Source: Marinomonas hwangdonensis (GTDB lineage Bacteria > Pseudomonadota > Gammaproteobacteria > Pseudomonadales > Marinomonadaceae). From it: 64,000 nt of DNA. Numbering within the stretch: the first letter of the stretch is position 1; each line of letters opens with the position of its first letter. The notes under the pieces were generated by a model. It was given only the letters and a program-made list of their open reading frames with translations, searched no databases and was not told the origin of the DNA. Position numbers and translations under genes: made by a program. Positions 25,402-34,338 of this stretch are shown here, in pieces. The stretch covers positions 124,001-188,000 of the forward strand of contig NZ_RIZG01000005.1 in the NCBI RefSeq assembly GCF_003721245.1, given 5' to 3'.

Positions 25402-26997
25402 TTAACGCAAAGCACCACTAATGGCAGAACCATCACTGCGTGGATCCGTCGCCGCATCGGTATGACCGTCTTGATGCAGCACAACCGCACCAGCGTGACC
25501 CATTAATTCATTACACGCATCGACGATCACCAAATCGTGTCCACGTGCGACCAATTCTTCGGCGGCGATATCAGCAAAATCTCGTTCGATTCTTAAGTTA
25601 TGACTGACATCACCCCAGGTTCGACCAAGCAACCAACGACCTTCGCTGATAGCTTGATCCAACGGCAGATTGTGATACACATAACGACTAAACAGGGCAG
25701 CTTGCGTCTGTGGCTGACCTTCGCCACCCATAGTGCCGTAACTCATACGACGACCATCGTTTAATTCGGCAAAAGCCGGATTCAGCGTATGGAAAGGTTT
25801 GAGGTTCGGACCAAGCTCTTGTAGAGAACCTTTTTGCAAAGCAAACGACGAGCCACGGTTGTTCCACACAATGCCAGTGGCAGGACTCACTACGCCGCTG
25901 CCAAATTCCCAATACAAACTCTGAATGTAGCTGACCATGCGGCCTTCACTGTCACACGCGCCCATCCAAATGGTGTCGCCCTGTTTGGCTTGATGTGGCC
26001 AAGGTTGCGCACGCTCTAAGGCAATCTCGTGACACATTTTTTCCAATTGCTCATCATCCAGCAAAGACGCCAAATCCATGGCTAAACGCGATTCGTCGGT
26101 GACAAATTGATTACGGGCAATAAAGGCTTGCTTGGTGCATTCAATCAACAAATGCGCCATGTCGGTGGCGGTTTTACCCTGTGTATAAAGCTTGTCATAC
26201 AAGGCCAAAATCAATAAAGACGCGATACCTTGCGTCGGTGCAGGCAAATTATACAGAGTGCCAACGCTGGTTTTGACCTGCAAAGGTTCTACGCGTTTTG
26301 CCTGATAAGAATGAAAATCCGCCAAGCGAATCGGCGAGCCTGCGCTGGCTAAATCTTTCGCCAAACGTGTGGCAATATCACCATGATAAAAATCGTCTAA
26401 ACCTTTTTCAGCAAGTTGTTCTAGTGTTCTTGCCAGTACTGGCAAGGCCAACATATCGCCTTGTTCGTAGATGCCACCAGCGTTTAAAAATGCCTCAGCG
26501 AAACCCTGCACACTGACTAAGTCAACAAAGGTTTTCTTACTGGCGTCAACGTAGGTTTTCGTCGCCTCACTGCCGTTTTTCGCCAATTGAATCGCATCGT
26601 CAAGTAGGGTTGATAACGGTAAGTTTTGTGCGTTGGAGGCGGTTTGCCATTCTTGACTCACTGCTAAGGCTTCTTGCCAACCAGCAACAGCGCCAGCCAT
26701 AGTCAAAGCGGCCTTCCCACCACGAGCGGGAATGCTGTCGTGACCGCTGTAAAATTCCAGTGTCGCTAACTCCGCCGCTTTACCAGACGCATCAATGCCA
26801 ACTGGTGTTTTTTCAGGCTCACTGATCAACCAAAAACCGTCGCCACCCAAGCCATTCATATGCGGATACACCACGGCTATCGTCGCCGCTGCAGCCACCA
26901 TGGCTTCTATCGCTGTACCGCCTTGCTCAAGGATTTTTTGTCCCGCTTCTGTGGCTTTAAAGTGCGGTGCCGTAAAAGCGATCGTATTTTTATTCAT
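25402..26997 (-). CDS. hpxW: gamma-glutamyltransferase-like Ntn hydrolase, probable oxamate amidohydrolase
   Basis: 531 residues of the GGT Ntn-hydrolase family, which self-cleave at a Thr. The likely catalytic Thr is in GDTIWMGACDSEGRMVSYIQS; true GGTs have a TTH motif there. NGLGGDGFW and the late YGTMGGEGQPQTQ are family marks. There is no signal peptide, unlike periplasmic glutathione GGTs, which agrees with HpxW (oxamate to oxalate plus ammonia). With AllC and the aminotransferase it would finish the oxalurate branch. HpxW is inferred from context and the cytosolic form; other acyl transfers are possible. Confidence 0.78.
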   Translation of the reverse strand: MNKNTIAFTAPHFKATEAGQKILEQGGTAIEAMVAAAATIAVVYPHMNGLGGDGFWLISEPEKTPVGIDASGKAAELATLEFYSGHDSIPARGGKAALTMAGAVAGWQEALAVSQEWQTASNAQNLPLSTLLDDAIQLAKNGSEATKTYVDASKKTFVDLVSVQGFAEAFLNAGGIYEQGDMLALPVLARTLEQLAEKGLDDFYHGDIATRLAKDLASAGSPIRLADFHSYQAKRVEPLQVKTSVGTLYNLPAPTQGIASLLILALYDKLYTQGKTATDMAHLLIECTKQAFIARNQFVTDESRLAMDLASLLDDEQLEKMCHEIALERAQPWPHQAKQGDTIWMGACDSEGRMVSYIQSLYWEFGSGVVSPATGIVWNNRGSSFALQKGSLQELGPNLKPFHTLNPAFAELNDGRRMSYGTMGGEGQPQTQAALFSRYVYHNLPLDQAISEGRWLLGRTWGDVSHNLRIERDFADIAAEELVARGHDLVIVDACNELMGHAGAVVLHQDGHTDAATDPRSDGSAISGALR

Positions 26998-27044
26998 CTT
27001 GTTATCACTCTCAAAAGGTTACTCTAAAAAAGGTTCGTTAAAAC

Positions 27045-28241
27045 CTAGCGCAATAGGGTTTTTGCAAAACGAATGAGCGCCAAATCAGAGCCTTTTGAGC
27101 CGATTAAAGACAAGCCGCACGGCGCGCCGTCTAGGGTACAGACGGGCAAATGCAACTGTGGCAATCCGACTAACCCGGCTATAGCGGTTATGTCCATCAG
27201 CTGATTTCGATAGGTCGCTAGCACATCCTCATTGGCGTTCAACAAGGGCGCTATACCAGGTGTAGTCGGAATAATCAGTACTGTATCTTGAATTGCACTT
27301 TCTAACCAATCGCTAAAGTGCTTCCTTTGCTGTTTCGCAGCCGCCACATCGACTTCGGAAAGGGTTTTACACCAGTCAAAGCGCAATTGAATATCGGGGG
27401 CGAAAACCGCTCGGTCTTTGTCTAAACCGGCAACTTCATTGACCCAATCACCATGTTCCTGCCAAATTTCCGCGCCTTGCAAGGTACGAAATGTCTCACT
27501 GGTTTTCCATGCTATTGTGTCTATCACAAGCGAGGCTTCATTTAACAAACGGCCTTGTTCACGCCATGTTTGTAGCTGAGCTTTTAACTCTTTTACATGG
27601 GCCACTTGACCCATTAAATTCATAGCAATCAAGACGTTAGTAAATTCTTTTGGTAGCTTACTTTTCAACAGAATACTGGCGGTTTTTTCTAAAGTGTTTA
27701 GATCTTTAGTCAGCCAACCCACTGTATCGAAAGAAGGCGCAAGCGCCACCATATTATCAACGGGAATAACACCATGCGTCGGACGTAATCCGAATAATCC
27801 GTTGTAACTTGCAGGCACACGAATCGAACCGCCAGTGTCTGTGCCTAAACCAATATCAGCAAGGCCTGACGCCACCGCCACCGCTGAACCCGATGACGAC
27901 CCGCCTGGGAGACGATCGGTTGTCATCGGATTTGAGGGTGTTCCGTAATGAATATTTTGGCCATTCAGGCTATAAGCCAACTCGTCCGTTATAGTTTTAC
28001 CGCAAAAATTTGCCCCTGCATTAAGCAAAGCAGCGACACTTGACGCGGTTTTTGTCGGAATAGGATGAGTGGCAAGCCAAGTCGGATTACCCGCAGACGT
28101 CGGCAGCCCCGCCATATGAAACAAGTCTTTCACCGCCAAACGTAAACCGCTTAACGGTAAAGCATTATCAGTGACCGCAGACTCACTCCAGACGGCGTTG
28201 GAGAGTGTCAAAAAAGGATTGTCTACCATGAAATGTTTCAT
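27045..28241 (-). CDS. amidase signature family protein
   Basis: 398 residues. The Ser-cisSer-Lys triad appears as Lys38 (RLAVKDLF), Ser115 (PGGSSSGSA) and Ser139 (GTDTGGSIRVPAS). It is shorter than GatA. In Klebsiella hpxWXYZ an amidase (HpxY) is found beside HpxW, and the same pairing occurs here (47-bp gap to the GGT-like gene). It may hydrolyse an amide in the oxalurate/oxamate branch; the substrate is not shown by sequence. RBS GGAGG at 28246-28250. The start codon overlaps a TGAAA-TG-TTTCA palindrome. Confidence 0.88.
   Translation of the reverse strand: MKHFMVDNPFLTLSNAVWSESAVTDNALPLSGLRLAVKDLFHMAGLPTSAGNPTWLATHPIPTKTASSVAALLNAGANFCGKTITDELAYSLNGQNIHYGTPSNPMTTDRLPGGSSSGSAVAVASGLADIGLGTDTGGSIRVPASYNGLFGLRPTHGVIPVDNMVALAPSFDTVGWLTKDLNTLEKTASILLKSKLPKEFTNVLIAMNLMGQVAHVKELKAQLQTWREQGRLLNEASLVIDTIAWKTSETFRTLQGAEIWQEHGDWVNEVAGLDKDRAVFAPDIQLRFDWCKTLSEVDVAAAKQQRKHFSDWLESAIQDTVLIIPTTPGIAPLLNANEDVLATYRNQLMDITAIAGLVGLPQLHLPVCTLDGAPCGLSLIGSKGSDLALIRFAKTLLR
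28230..28241. promoter_or_regulatory. short TGAAA/TTTCA palindrome at the amidase start
   Basis: TGAAATGTTTCA overlaps the start codon of the amidase gene. It carries the half-sites of the stronger palindrome at 28267 with a 2-bp spacer instead of the wider gap, so it may be a secondary operator. Confidence 0.35.
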
Positions 28242-28266
28242 ATGCCCTCCACTTGATTAATACATA

Positions 28267-28282
28267 TGAAACAATCGTTTCA
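28267..28282. promoter_or_regulatory. putative RpiR operator upstream of the ureide operon
   Basis: TGAAACAATCGTTTCA has perfect 6-bp arms (TGAAAC/GTTTCA) with a 4-bp centre. It sits 26 bp before the amidase start codon and downstream of the RpiR gene. The same arms recur before the ABC-transporter gene at 29431. Confidence 0.6.
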
Positions 28283-28367
28283 ACAACCTGTCAACTGAAA
28301 CAAAAAGAAATTCTTTTTTTTCTGCAAAAATGTCGCAAACAGTGTGGGTTAGTTTCTTTTAAAAAAA

Positions 28368-29186
28368 TTACGGTTCGAGCTCATCCAAATCTTCATACAA
28401 TGCCGAAATCGCCTGCGTCTGACGGCCCGCCGCATCACCCAGAAAACCAAACACGCGATTGCACAACATAGAGATTAGACTCATTGGCGCGGCATAACTG
28501 TCGAACGGGCTTTCATTACCAAGATGGCAAACGAGTACATGAGAGACTTGTTGATTATAAATCTGTCCCGTTGGGTCAGTAATCAACACCGTCGTTCGGC
28601 CTTGCAAGGCTTCAACGATTTTTTTGAATTGACGAGTACGGCGCCTAAAACCCAATAAAACAATCACTTCATCATTGAGAATATCGTGTAGATCTTCCCC
28701 TAATGTTTGACCCGGTTGCGGCAGCAAACGAACGGAATGACGCACTTGTTGCAACTGCTGACGAAAATGCAACGCCAACGGATACGCATTACGAAAACCA
28801 ATCAAGGTGACGCGTTTCGCATTGGCCAAGCGCTCGCTGATCTCGTTCAGGGTATCTGGTCGCAAGCCTTCAAAGGTCAAAGACAAGTTTTTCAGCTCTT
28901 GCGCCGTTTGATCCAAGGACGAACCTTGGGTGAAAATCGGCACACCACTTTCGCGCAACGCCAATTGCGCCTGCTTCGCACCTTGTTGGGACTCATAACC
29001 CAGTTGACGAAAAAAACGACTCACGGTCGCTTTTGACGTATGGGTGTTTTCCGCAATCTCGGCGGAGGTTTGACTCACAATCGCCAAAGGGTTCTGTTGT
29101 AAATAGTTCGCTATGGACCGCGCTGAGGGAGACAGCGTTGGGTAAGTCTGCTCGATCAGGGATAGCACATCCTGCTTTGTCGCCAC
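28368..29186 (-). CDS. RpiR/MurR-family transcriptional regulator
   Basis: 272 residues. N-terminal HTH (about 1-75: SPSARSIANYLQQNP, SAEIAENTHTSKATVSRFFRQLGY) and a C-terminal SIS domain (about 115-245: AKRVTLIGFRNAYPLALHF, then DEVIVLLGFRRRTRQFKKIVEAL). In this family the SIS domain usually senses a phosphosugar, but ureide and purine clusters also use RpiR regulators. It lies between the leftward amidase operon and the rightward ABC transporter, and matching palindromes flank it. The ligand is unknown. Confidence 0.92.
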   Translation of the reverse strand: MATKQDVLSLIEQTYPTLSPSARSIANYLQQNPLAIVSQTSAEIAENTHTSKATVSRFFRQLGYESQQGAKQAQLALRESGVPIFTQGSSLDQTAQELKNLSLTFEGLRPDTLNEISERLANAKRVTLIGFRNAYPLALHFRQQLQQVRHSVRLLPQPGQTLGEDLHDILNDEVIVLLGFRRRTRQFKKIVEALQGRTTVLITDPTGQIYNQQVSHVLVCHLGNESPFDSYAAPMSLISMLCNRVFGFLGDAAGRQTQAISALYEDLDELEP

Positions 29187-29510
29187 GTATTAACCTCAAT
29201 TCGGAAATATTTTGCTCTACGGTAATGGATTATCATTCTGCTGCCAACTTAGATTATCGACTTTAGGCGTCTTAGAGACGCTTGCACCAAAAAATCAACT
29301 TCGCCCCATATTGGCGCACAATATAAAAACAGAACGCCCTATTTCATCGCCTGGCCTTATCGTGATCGAGCTTGATATCGAGGCACTTTCCGTCGTTTTT
29401 GCTGTGATTTGTTACACAAACCCATAATCGAGAAACTTTTGTTTCATATTGGCATGGGTGTTGCAAATTGTGTTTCAGGCATTCACAAAAACGAAACAGG
29501 AACCCCAACC
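29187..29510. promoter_or_regulatory. divergent promoter region, RpiR gene and ABC transporter
   Basis: 324 bp without a gene. It holds AGAAACTTTTGTTTCA at 29431-29446, a palindrome with the same GAAAC-N4-GTTTC arms as the site at 28267, about 65 bp before the binding-protein start. A further GTTTCA at 29468 and GAAAC at 29492 lie downstream of it. Confidence 0.55.
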
Positions 29511-30305
29511 ATGAAAAAATTGAGCAAACTATTAAGTAAAGCTGTCATCATCGCTGCCGCTGGCTTCAGCGCACTCAGTGCCAGCGCTGACGTCTTACAA
29601 GATATTAAAGACCGTAACCTGATACGCATTGCCGTTCCTCAAGACTTCCCGCCTTTTGGCTCTATCGGTACCGATTTGAAACCACAAGGCATTGACGTAG
29701 ACATGGCCAACTACATTGCTAAAGAGATGGGCGTAAAAATCGAAATCGTTCCCGTCACCAGTGCCAACCGTATTCCTTATCTACAAACCAAAAAAGTGGA
29801 TTTGGTGATTTCCAGCCTTGGGAAAAACCCAGAGCGTGAAAAAGCCATCGACTTTTCCGTGCCATACGCGCCTTTCTTTTTAGGCGTGTTCGGCTCTAAA
29901 GAGGTAGCCGTGACAGACATCAGCCAGCTAGCCGGTAAGACGGTTGGTGTGACTCGTGGTTCAGTGGAAGACTTGGAATTGGAGAAAAACGCGCCTACAT
30001 CCGTTAACGTACGCCGTTTTGAAGACAACAACACCACGCTAACCGCTTACTTATCTGGCCAAGTAAACTTAATCGCTACAGGTAACTTGGTGGCGGCTGA
30101 GATTGCCAATCGTCAGCCACAACATGCCCCAGAGAACAAATTCATGCTGAAAGACTCGCCTTGCTACATCGGCATGGCAAAAGGGGAAGTCGCACTTCAA
30201 GCCAAAGTGAATGAGCTTATCCAAAAAGCCCTGGCATCGGGTGAACTCAATGACATTTCCATGAAATGGCTAAAAGCCCCCCTTCCAAAAGGCTTTGGCG
30301 CTTAA
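29511..30305 (+). CDS. ABC transporter, polar amino-acid-type substrate-binding protein
   Basis: About 264 residues from ATG at 29511 (AACAGGAACCCCAACCATG); earlier starts would precede the signal peptide and overlie the operator. Signal peptide about 1-26 (KAVIIAAAGFSALSASA). SBP_bac_3 fold: IRIAVPQDFPPFG, VDLVISSLGKNPEREKAIDFSVPY, then TVGVTRGSVEDLELEK. It should bind a small polar solute in the periplasm and feed the two permeases downstream. The operon lies next to the ureide operon and shares the putative RpiR site, so a ureide or related nitrogen compound is a candidate ligand. Confidence 0.92.
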   Translation: MKKLSKLLSKAVIIAAAGFSALSASADVLQDIKDRNLIRIAVPQDFPPFGSIGTDLKPQGIDVDMANYIAKEMGVKIEIVPVTSANRIPYLQTKKVDLVISSLGKNPEREKAIDFSVPYAPFFLGVFGSKEVAVTDISQLAGKTVGVTRGSVEDLELEKNAPTSVNVRRFEDNNTTLTAYLSGQVNLIATGNLVAAEIANRQPQHAPENKFMLKDSPCYIGMAKGEVALQAKVNELIQKALASGELNDISMKWLKAPLPKGFGA

Positions 30306-30315
30306 GGGTTTTGTT

Positions 30316-30978
30316 ATGTTGTATTTCTCTGATCTATTGCAATACAGCGACGTCTTCTTCAGTGGTCTTATGACCACTGTTGAACTGACCGTGCTGACCA
30401 CTTTTTTGGGCGTAGCATTGGGTACAACTTGTGCGACTCTACGCCAATACGGCAATCTCGCAGGCCAACGAATCGTCTCGGTTTATGTGGAACTGATCCG
30501 TAACACGCCCTTTATTGTGCAATTATTTTTTATCTTTTTCGGCTTACCCGCCATCGGCATTATGTTATCCCCTTGGGAAGCCAGCATGATCGCTTTGACC
30601 ATTAACTTAGGCGCGTACAGTACCGAAATTATTCGCGCAGGCCTTGCGAGTATTTCCAAAGGCCAAGTAGAAGCCGCGAAGGTGCTGGGCTTAAACTTTC
30701 GCCAAACACTCACTCGGGTGATTTTCATTCCGGCATTTGAAAAGATATACCCTGCACTCACCAGCCAATGCATCATTGTTATGTTGGGTTCGGCGGTGAT
30801 TTCGCAAATTTCCGTGCAAGACTTAACCTACGCTGCCAACTTAGTGCAGTCGCGTAATTTTCGCGCCTTTGAAAGCTATTTGGTAACGGCCCTGTTGTAC
30901 CTCGGCTTGTCTATTTTGTTGAGGTTTGCTTTCAACGCATTAGGAAAGCGCCTATTTGCTTATCGTTCGGTGCAATAA
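30316..30978 (+). CDS. ABC transporter permease (HisM/GlnP type), first
   Basis: 220 residues from ATG at 30316; the frame is open 21 bp earlier but overlaps the binding-protein gene. Five membrane helices and the EAA loop (AASISKGQVEAAKVLGLNF-type: LASISKGQVEAAKVLGLNF) that docks the ATPase are visible. The N-terminal TTVELTVLTTFLG is typical of polar amino-acid permeases. Works as a heterodimer with the next gene. Confidence 0.92.
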   Translation: MLYFSDLLQYSDVFFSGLMTTVELTVLTTFLGVALGTTCATLRQYGNLAGQRIVSVYVELIRNTPFIVQLFFIFFGLPAIGIMLSPWEASMIALTINLGAYSTEIIRAGLASISKGQVEAAKVLGLNFRQTLTRVIFIPAFEKIYPALTSQCIIVMLGSAVISQISVQDLTYAANLVQSRNFRAFESYLVTALLYLGLSILLRFAFNALGKRLFAYRSVQ

Positions 30979-31002
30979 AGACAACCTCATGAGGCTAGCC
31001 CA

Positions 31003-31653
31003 ATGATCGAATTTTCTAACTACGACATTTTGCGCAACTTATTGTTTGCGACACAATGGACGATTTTGTTGTCACTCGCGGCGTTTGTCGGTGGTACTAC
31101 CGTCGCGCTCGCATTAACCGCCATGCGTTTAACGCGCAACGCAATCATGCGCACTCTGGTGCGTATGTATGTGGAATTGTTTCAAGGCACGCCATTGCTG
31201 ATGCAAATGTTCTTGTGCTTTTTTGGCTTATCCATGCTTGGTTATGAGATCTCCGCTTGGGGCGCTGCGATTTTATCGCTGACATTTTTTACCAGCGCTT
31301 TTTTAGTGGAAATCTGGCGTGGCTGTATCGACACACTGCCAAAAGGCCAATGGGAAGCCAGCCGTTGTTTGGGTTTGAGCTTCTTACAAACCTTGCGCTT
31401 TATTATCTTGCCGCAAGCGATTCGCGTGGCGACAGCGCCAACCGTGGGTTTTTCAGTACAAGTTATTAAAGGTACCGCGCTGGCGTCGGTGATTGGTTTT
31501 GTCGAACTGACTAAAGTCGGCACCATGCTAAACAACGCCACCTTTGAACCCTTTAAAGTCTTTACGCTGGTCGCGCTGATTTATTTCATGCTCTGTTATC
31601 CACTGTCTTTGTACAGCAAGCATTTGGAGAAAAAATTCAATGTCTCTCGTTAA
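31003..31653 (+). CDS. ABC transporter permease (HisQ/GlnP type), second
   Basis: 216 residues, five membrane helices. TQWTILLSLAAFVGG is the family N terminus and DTLPKGQWEASRCLGLSF the EAA loop. It begins 24 bp after the first permease and overlaps the ATPase gene start by 14 bp, so the four genes form one operon. Confidence 0.92.
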   Translation: MIEFSNYDILRNLLFATQWTILLSLAAFVGGTTVALALTAMRLTRNAIMRTLVRMYVELFQGTPLLMQMFLCFFGLSMLGYEISAWGAAILSLTFFTSAFLVEIWRGCIDTLPKGQWEASRCLGLSFLQTLRFIILPQAIRVATAPTVGFSVQVIKGTALASVIGFVELTKVGTMLNNATFEPFKVFTLVALIYFMLCYPLSLYSKHLEKKFNVSR

Positions 31654-32368
31654 CTTACATCAAGTCCATAAATACTATGGCGATCATCATGTTCTTAAGG
31701 GCATTGATCTTGATATTAAAGCCGGTGAAGTTGTCTCCATCATAGGTCGAAGCGGCTCAGGTAAAAGCACCCTATTACGCTGCATTAATGGTTTGGAACA
31801 ATACCAAAAAGGTGGCATTACCCTGGATGGCAAAGAAGTCACCACAGATGACATTCAAGTACGTCGTCTTGCCCTAAGCGTGGGTATGATCTTCCAAAAC
31901 TTCAACTTGTTCCCACATATGACGGTGGGCGAAAACGTCATGCTTGCACCGACCATTGTGTTGAAGAAAAGCAAAGCCGAGGCCGAAGCCACCGCTCGCG
32001 CCATGCTAGAAAAAGTCGGACTGGCTGAGAAATTCGACAGTTTCCCAGAAAAACTGTCTGGCGGTCAGCAACAACGTGTCGCCATCGCCCGCGCCCTGGC
32101 CATGTCACCCAAAGTCTTGCTGTGTGACGAAATTACCTCAGCCCTCGATCCGGAACTCGTCGGTGAAGTATTAAAAGTACTCGAACAATTAGCAAAAGAA
32201 GGCATGACCTTAATCTTGGTCACTCATGAAATGAACTTCGCCCGCGACGTAGGTAGCCGAGTTGTCTTCATGCACCAAGGCAAAGTCTGGGAGCAAGGTG
32301 ATTCAAAAACCCTCTTATCCAACCCACAGACAGACGAACTGAAACAGTTTATGGGCGCCGTGCTTTAA
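31640..32368 (+). CDS. ABC transporter ATP-binding protein (GlnQ type)
   Basis: 242 residues. Walker A GRSGSGKST, Q-loop GMIFQNFNLFPHMT, signature LSGGQQQR, Walker B VLLCDEITSALDPE and H-loop THEM are complete. It belongs to the polar amino-acid uptake subfamily and powers import with the two permeases before it. Confidence 0.95.
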   Translation: MSLVNLHQVHKYYGDHHVLKGIDLDIKAGEVVSIIGRSGSGKSTLLRCINGLEQYQKGGITLDGKEVTTDDIQVRRLALSVGMIFQNFNLFPHMTVGENVMLAPTIVLKKSKAEAEATARAMLEKVGLAEKFDSFPEKLSGGQQQRVAIARALAMSPKVLLCDEITSALDPELVGEVLKVLEQLAKEGMTLILVTHEMNFARDVGSRVVFMHQGKVWEQGDSKTLLSNPQTDELKQFMGAVL

Positions 32369-32461
32369 CGTTTCGGAAATCAAGGATGGAATACAGTCGA
32401 GGTATCATGACGGCCTTTAAGAAAACACCGCATGATGCCTTGGAGAATGTATCTCAAATCT

Positions 32462-32535
32462 TATTGGTTGATATCTCTAATGCGAATCGCCATACGCGAT
32501 TTAATCGGCACCGACTTGAAGCCAGTGACAGCAGT
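32462..32535 (+). pseudogene. possible remnant of an ABC substrate-binding protein
   Basis: A short open stretch reads LMRIAIRDLIGTDLKPVT, close to LIRIAVPQDF...SIGTDLKPQ of the binding protein at 29511 with an internal deletion. It has no start, signal peptide or continuation. It lies directly after the ATPase gene and may be left from a duplicated binding-protein gene. The similarity is short, so chance cannot be excluded. Confidence 0.35.
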
Positions 32536-32549
32536 GGCTCACCCTGTCT

Positions 32550-33011
32550 TTAGAGCCAGCGGCGCACTTGAGTCTTGTATTGGTGATAAGACTCAGCAAA
32601 CTTTTCTTGCATAAAGCGCTCTTCTGGTACGATTTGAAAACGATTCATGTAGATAATAAAAGCGGGCAAAAACAACATAGAAACGACATTGCCTAAAAAC
32701 AAACACCACCCGCATAACGCCAGTAAAAATCCTAAATACATTGGATTACGGCTGTAGCGATACACCCCACGCACCACCAAATGACTTGACTGATCCGGCA
32801 CCCTAGGGTCGACCGTTGTACCGGATTTTCTAAACTGTAAAACGCCAGCAATGGCGATACAAATACCAAGCAAAACCATAGCAGCCGACCACAAGTCCAC
32901 ATAGGGAAAGGTAAAATGTAAATTCATCGCAATGCGCGACACCGCCCACATACCAACGGCAACGACCGCGACCAAGACAACAGGGGGAATTTTAAGCTCA
33001 AGGTTTTTCAT
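32550..33011 (-). CDS. isoprenylcysteine/phospholipid methyltransferase family membrane protein
   Basis: 153 residues with four or five membrane helices. The ICMT/PEMT-type pattern is clear: LVVRGVYRYSRNPMYLGFLL, then the C-terminal VPEERFMQEKFAESYHQY with the E-E and Y-x-x-Y residues that bind SAM. The natural substrate of bacterial members is mostly unknown. Monocistronic; the gap to the next gene (33012-33258) has no clear gene. Confidence 0.9.
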   Translation of the reverse strand: MKNLELKIPPVVLVAVVAVGMWAVSRIAMNLHFTFPYVDLWSAAMVLLGICIAIAGVLQFRKSGTTVDPRVPDQSSHLVVRGVYRYSRNPMYLGFLLALCGWCLFLGNVVSMLFLPAFIIYMNRFQIVPEERFMQEKFAESYHQYKTQVRRWL

Positions 33012-33258
33012 GACACTCTCTTTTGATCATCAACAGCACCAAGCGATTTTTCCATAAAGACGTTCAGTAGTGGCTCTGGATAGCATCCCAATGGCCCACA
33101 TTTTATATAGTGGACTTCCCAGAGCTTGCTTAATTGGCAGGGCTTTGTCTTTCGCACTGAAGGTGACCATTTACTCATTGCCAACATCGTGTGCTTCGAC
33201 ATTTTGACTAAGTTAAATAAAAATCACCAGCTCTGACAACAACGCTCAGATCAGCATT

Positions 33259-33825
33259 TCATAATGCTAACCTTTTTAACAGTCCACAATCCACTTCGTC
33301 ATGATCCAACCCAAATACCGACGACCAAGACCATTCACCGGGGTTGAGCACAAATCCATAGTTAAGCGTTAAACCAGATTCAATCTTGATGTCACCAAGT
33401 AGAGCATCATTTTGGTCGGTGATGAGATAATGTTCGCTGACCACTTCATCGCCAGCGATTAGCTTTTCTGCGACTTTATTGGAGTAAATAAGCAGTCGAA
33501 TAGGTTCAACGGATTGAATTCCAATATTGTCGCCTCCGAAGTCACCAGCTGCGAATCGAATCGGCGAGGAAACACAGGCCGCTTGGTCTTCTTGTCGATT
33601 ATCTTTTTTGGCGATAAGCACACCTTTTCCAGCGATACCTCGCAGCTGCAATAAAGTCCCAACTTTCGGCGACTCGATGTAAACCACGGCTTTTACGTCA
33701 TCTGAAAATGCTAAGTTACTTTCATTCGTGGTTTTTGCTTCACTGCTGCAAGCAGAAACCGACAAAAGTAGCAAAATTGAGCATAACATGGTGGATAAGT
33801 GGGGTAAGTTATTAACATCTTTCAT
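33259..33825 (-). CDS. hypothetical lipoprotein
   Basis: 188 residues from ATG at 33825, which has AGGAG upstream; the longer frame to 33891 overlaps the DUF805 gene end and lacks an RBS. Signal and lipobox: LCSILLLLSVSACSS with Cys about 26. The rest has no domain I recognise; a mid part reads ESPKVGTLLQLRGIAGKGVLIAKK. Probably an outer- or inner-membrane-anchored protein. It is preceded by a DUF805 gene 14 bp away and may be co-transcribed with it. Confidence 0.75.
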   Translation of the reverse strand: MKDVNNLPHLSTMLCSILLLLSVSACSSEAKTTNESNLAFSDDVKAVVYIESPKVGTLLQLRGIAGKGVLIAKKDNRQEDQAACVSSPIRFAAGDFGGDNIGIQSVEPIRLLIYSNKVAEKLIAGDEVVSEHYLITDQNDALLGDIKIESGLTLNYGFVLNPGEWSWSSVFGLDHDEVDCGLLKRLAL

Positions 33826-33838
33826 GTTTGGCTCCTGT

Positions 33839-34189
33839 TTATAGCATGGGGTTATTTTGTGGATAATGTCCAAAATCGCTGTCAGGTTCACTTGGTAAGG
33901 CCAATAACATCAGCAAAACAAGCATGCCTATCGCGGGAACCAAAACCACCAGCAACCACCAAGCGGAACGGTTGGTGTCATGTAATCTACGTACAGTCAA
34001 AGACAGCATGGGTAAAAAAACTAACAAGCTATAAAGCGCCTCTTTCCATGTCGATTGAAAGACTATTTCCAACACAACAAACACAACCGAGATCAAACAG
34101 TTCACTAAAAAGAACATCCAAAACGCTTCCAATGATGCTCTTCCTGAAAATTGCGCATAACGTTTCCACGCATCAAAATACCAGTTCAT
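33839..34189 (-). CDS. DUF805 membrane protein
   Basis: 116 residues. The DUF805 signature is evident: YFDAWKRYAQFSGRASLEAFWMF near the N terminus and TVRRLHDTNRSAWWLL, with four hydrophobic segments. Function unknown. Lies upstream of the lipoprotein gene in the same orientation. Confidence 0.93.
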   Translation of the reverse strand: MNWYFDAWKRYAQFSGRASLEAFWMFFLVNCLISVVFVVLEIVFQSTWKEALYSLLVFLPMLSLTVRRLHDTNRSAWWLLVVLVPAIGMLVLLMLLALPSEPDSDFGHYPQNNPML

Positions 34190-34256
34190 ACTTTTCTCCT
34201 TTGACTAATCCCGAGGGATATTGAAGGCTTAAAAGTACGTTACGAAAAAAAGATTC

Positions 34257-34296
34257 GCGTCCTAAATCAGGTTTAAGGACGTTCTTGAAAAGGATC
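34257..34296. repeat. 39-bp repeat, copy 1, before the AraC gene
   Basis: GCGTCCTAAATCAGG then TTTAAGGACGTT and GAAAAGGAT. CGTCCT and AGGACG form a dyad with a central CAGG. A near-identical copy in the same orientation is at 36464-36502. This copy lies about 50 bp upstream of the AraC-family gene, so it is a likely binding site for its product. Confidence 0.7.
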
Positions 34297-34338
34297 TAGG
34301 ACATAATAAAGATCAGAGTGATAAAAGATGGAGCCAAA

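Noticed and set aside
33008..33202. 64-codon minus-strand frame after the ICMT-like gene
   Set aside because: Weak composition and no homology pattern; overlaps the gene start.
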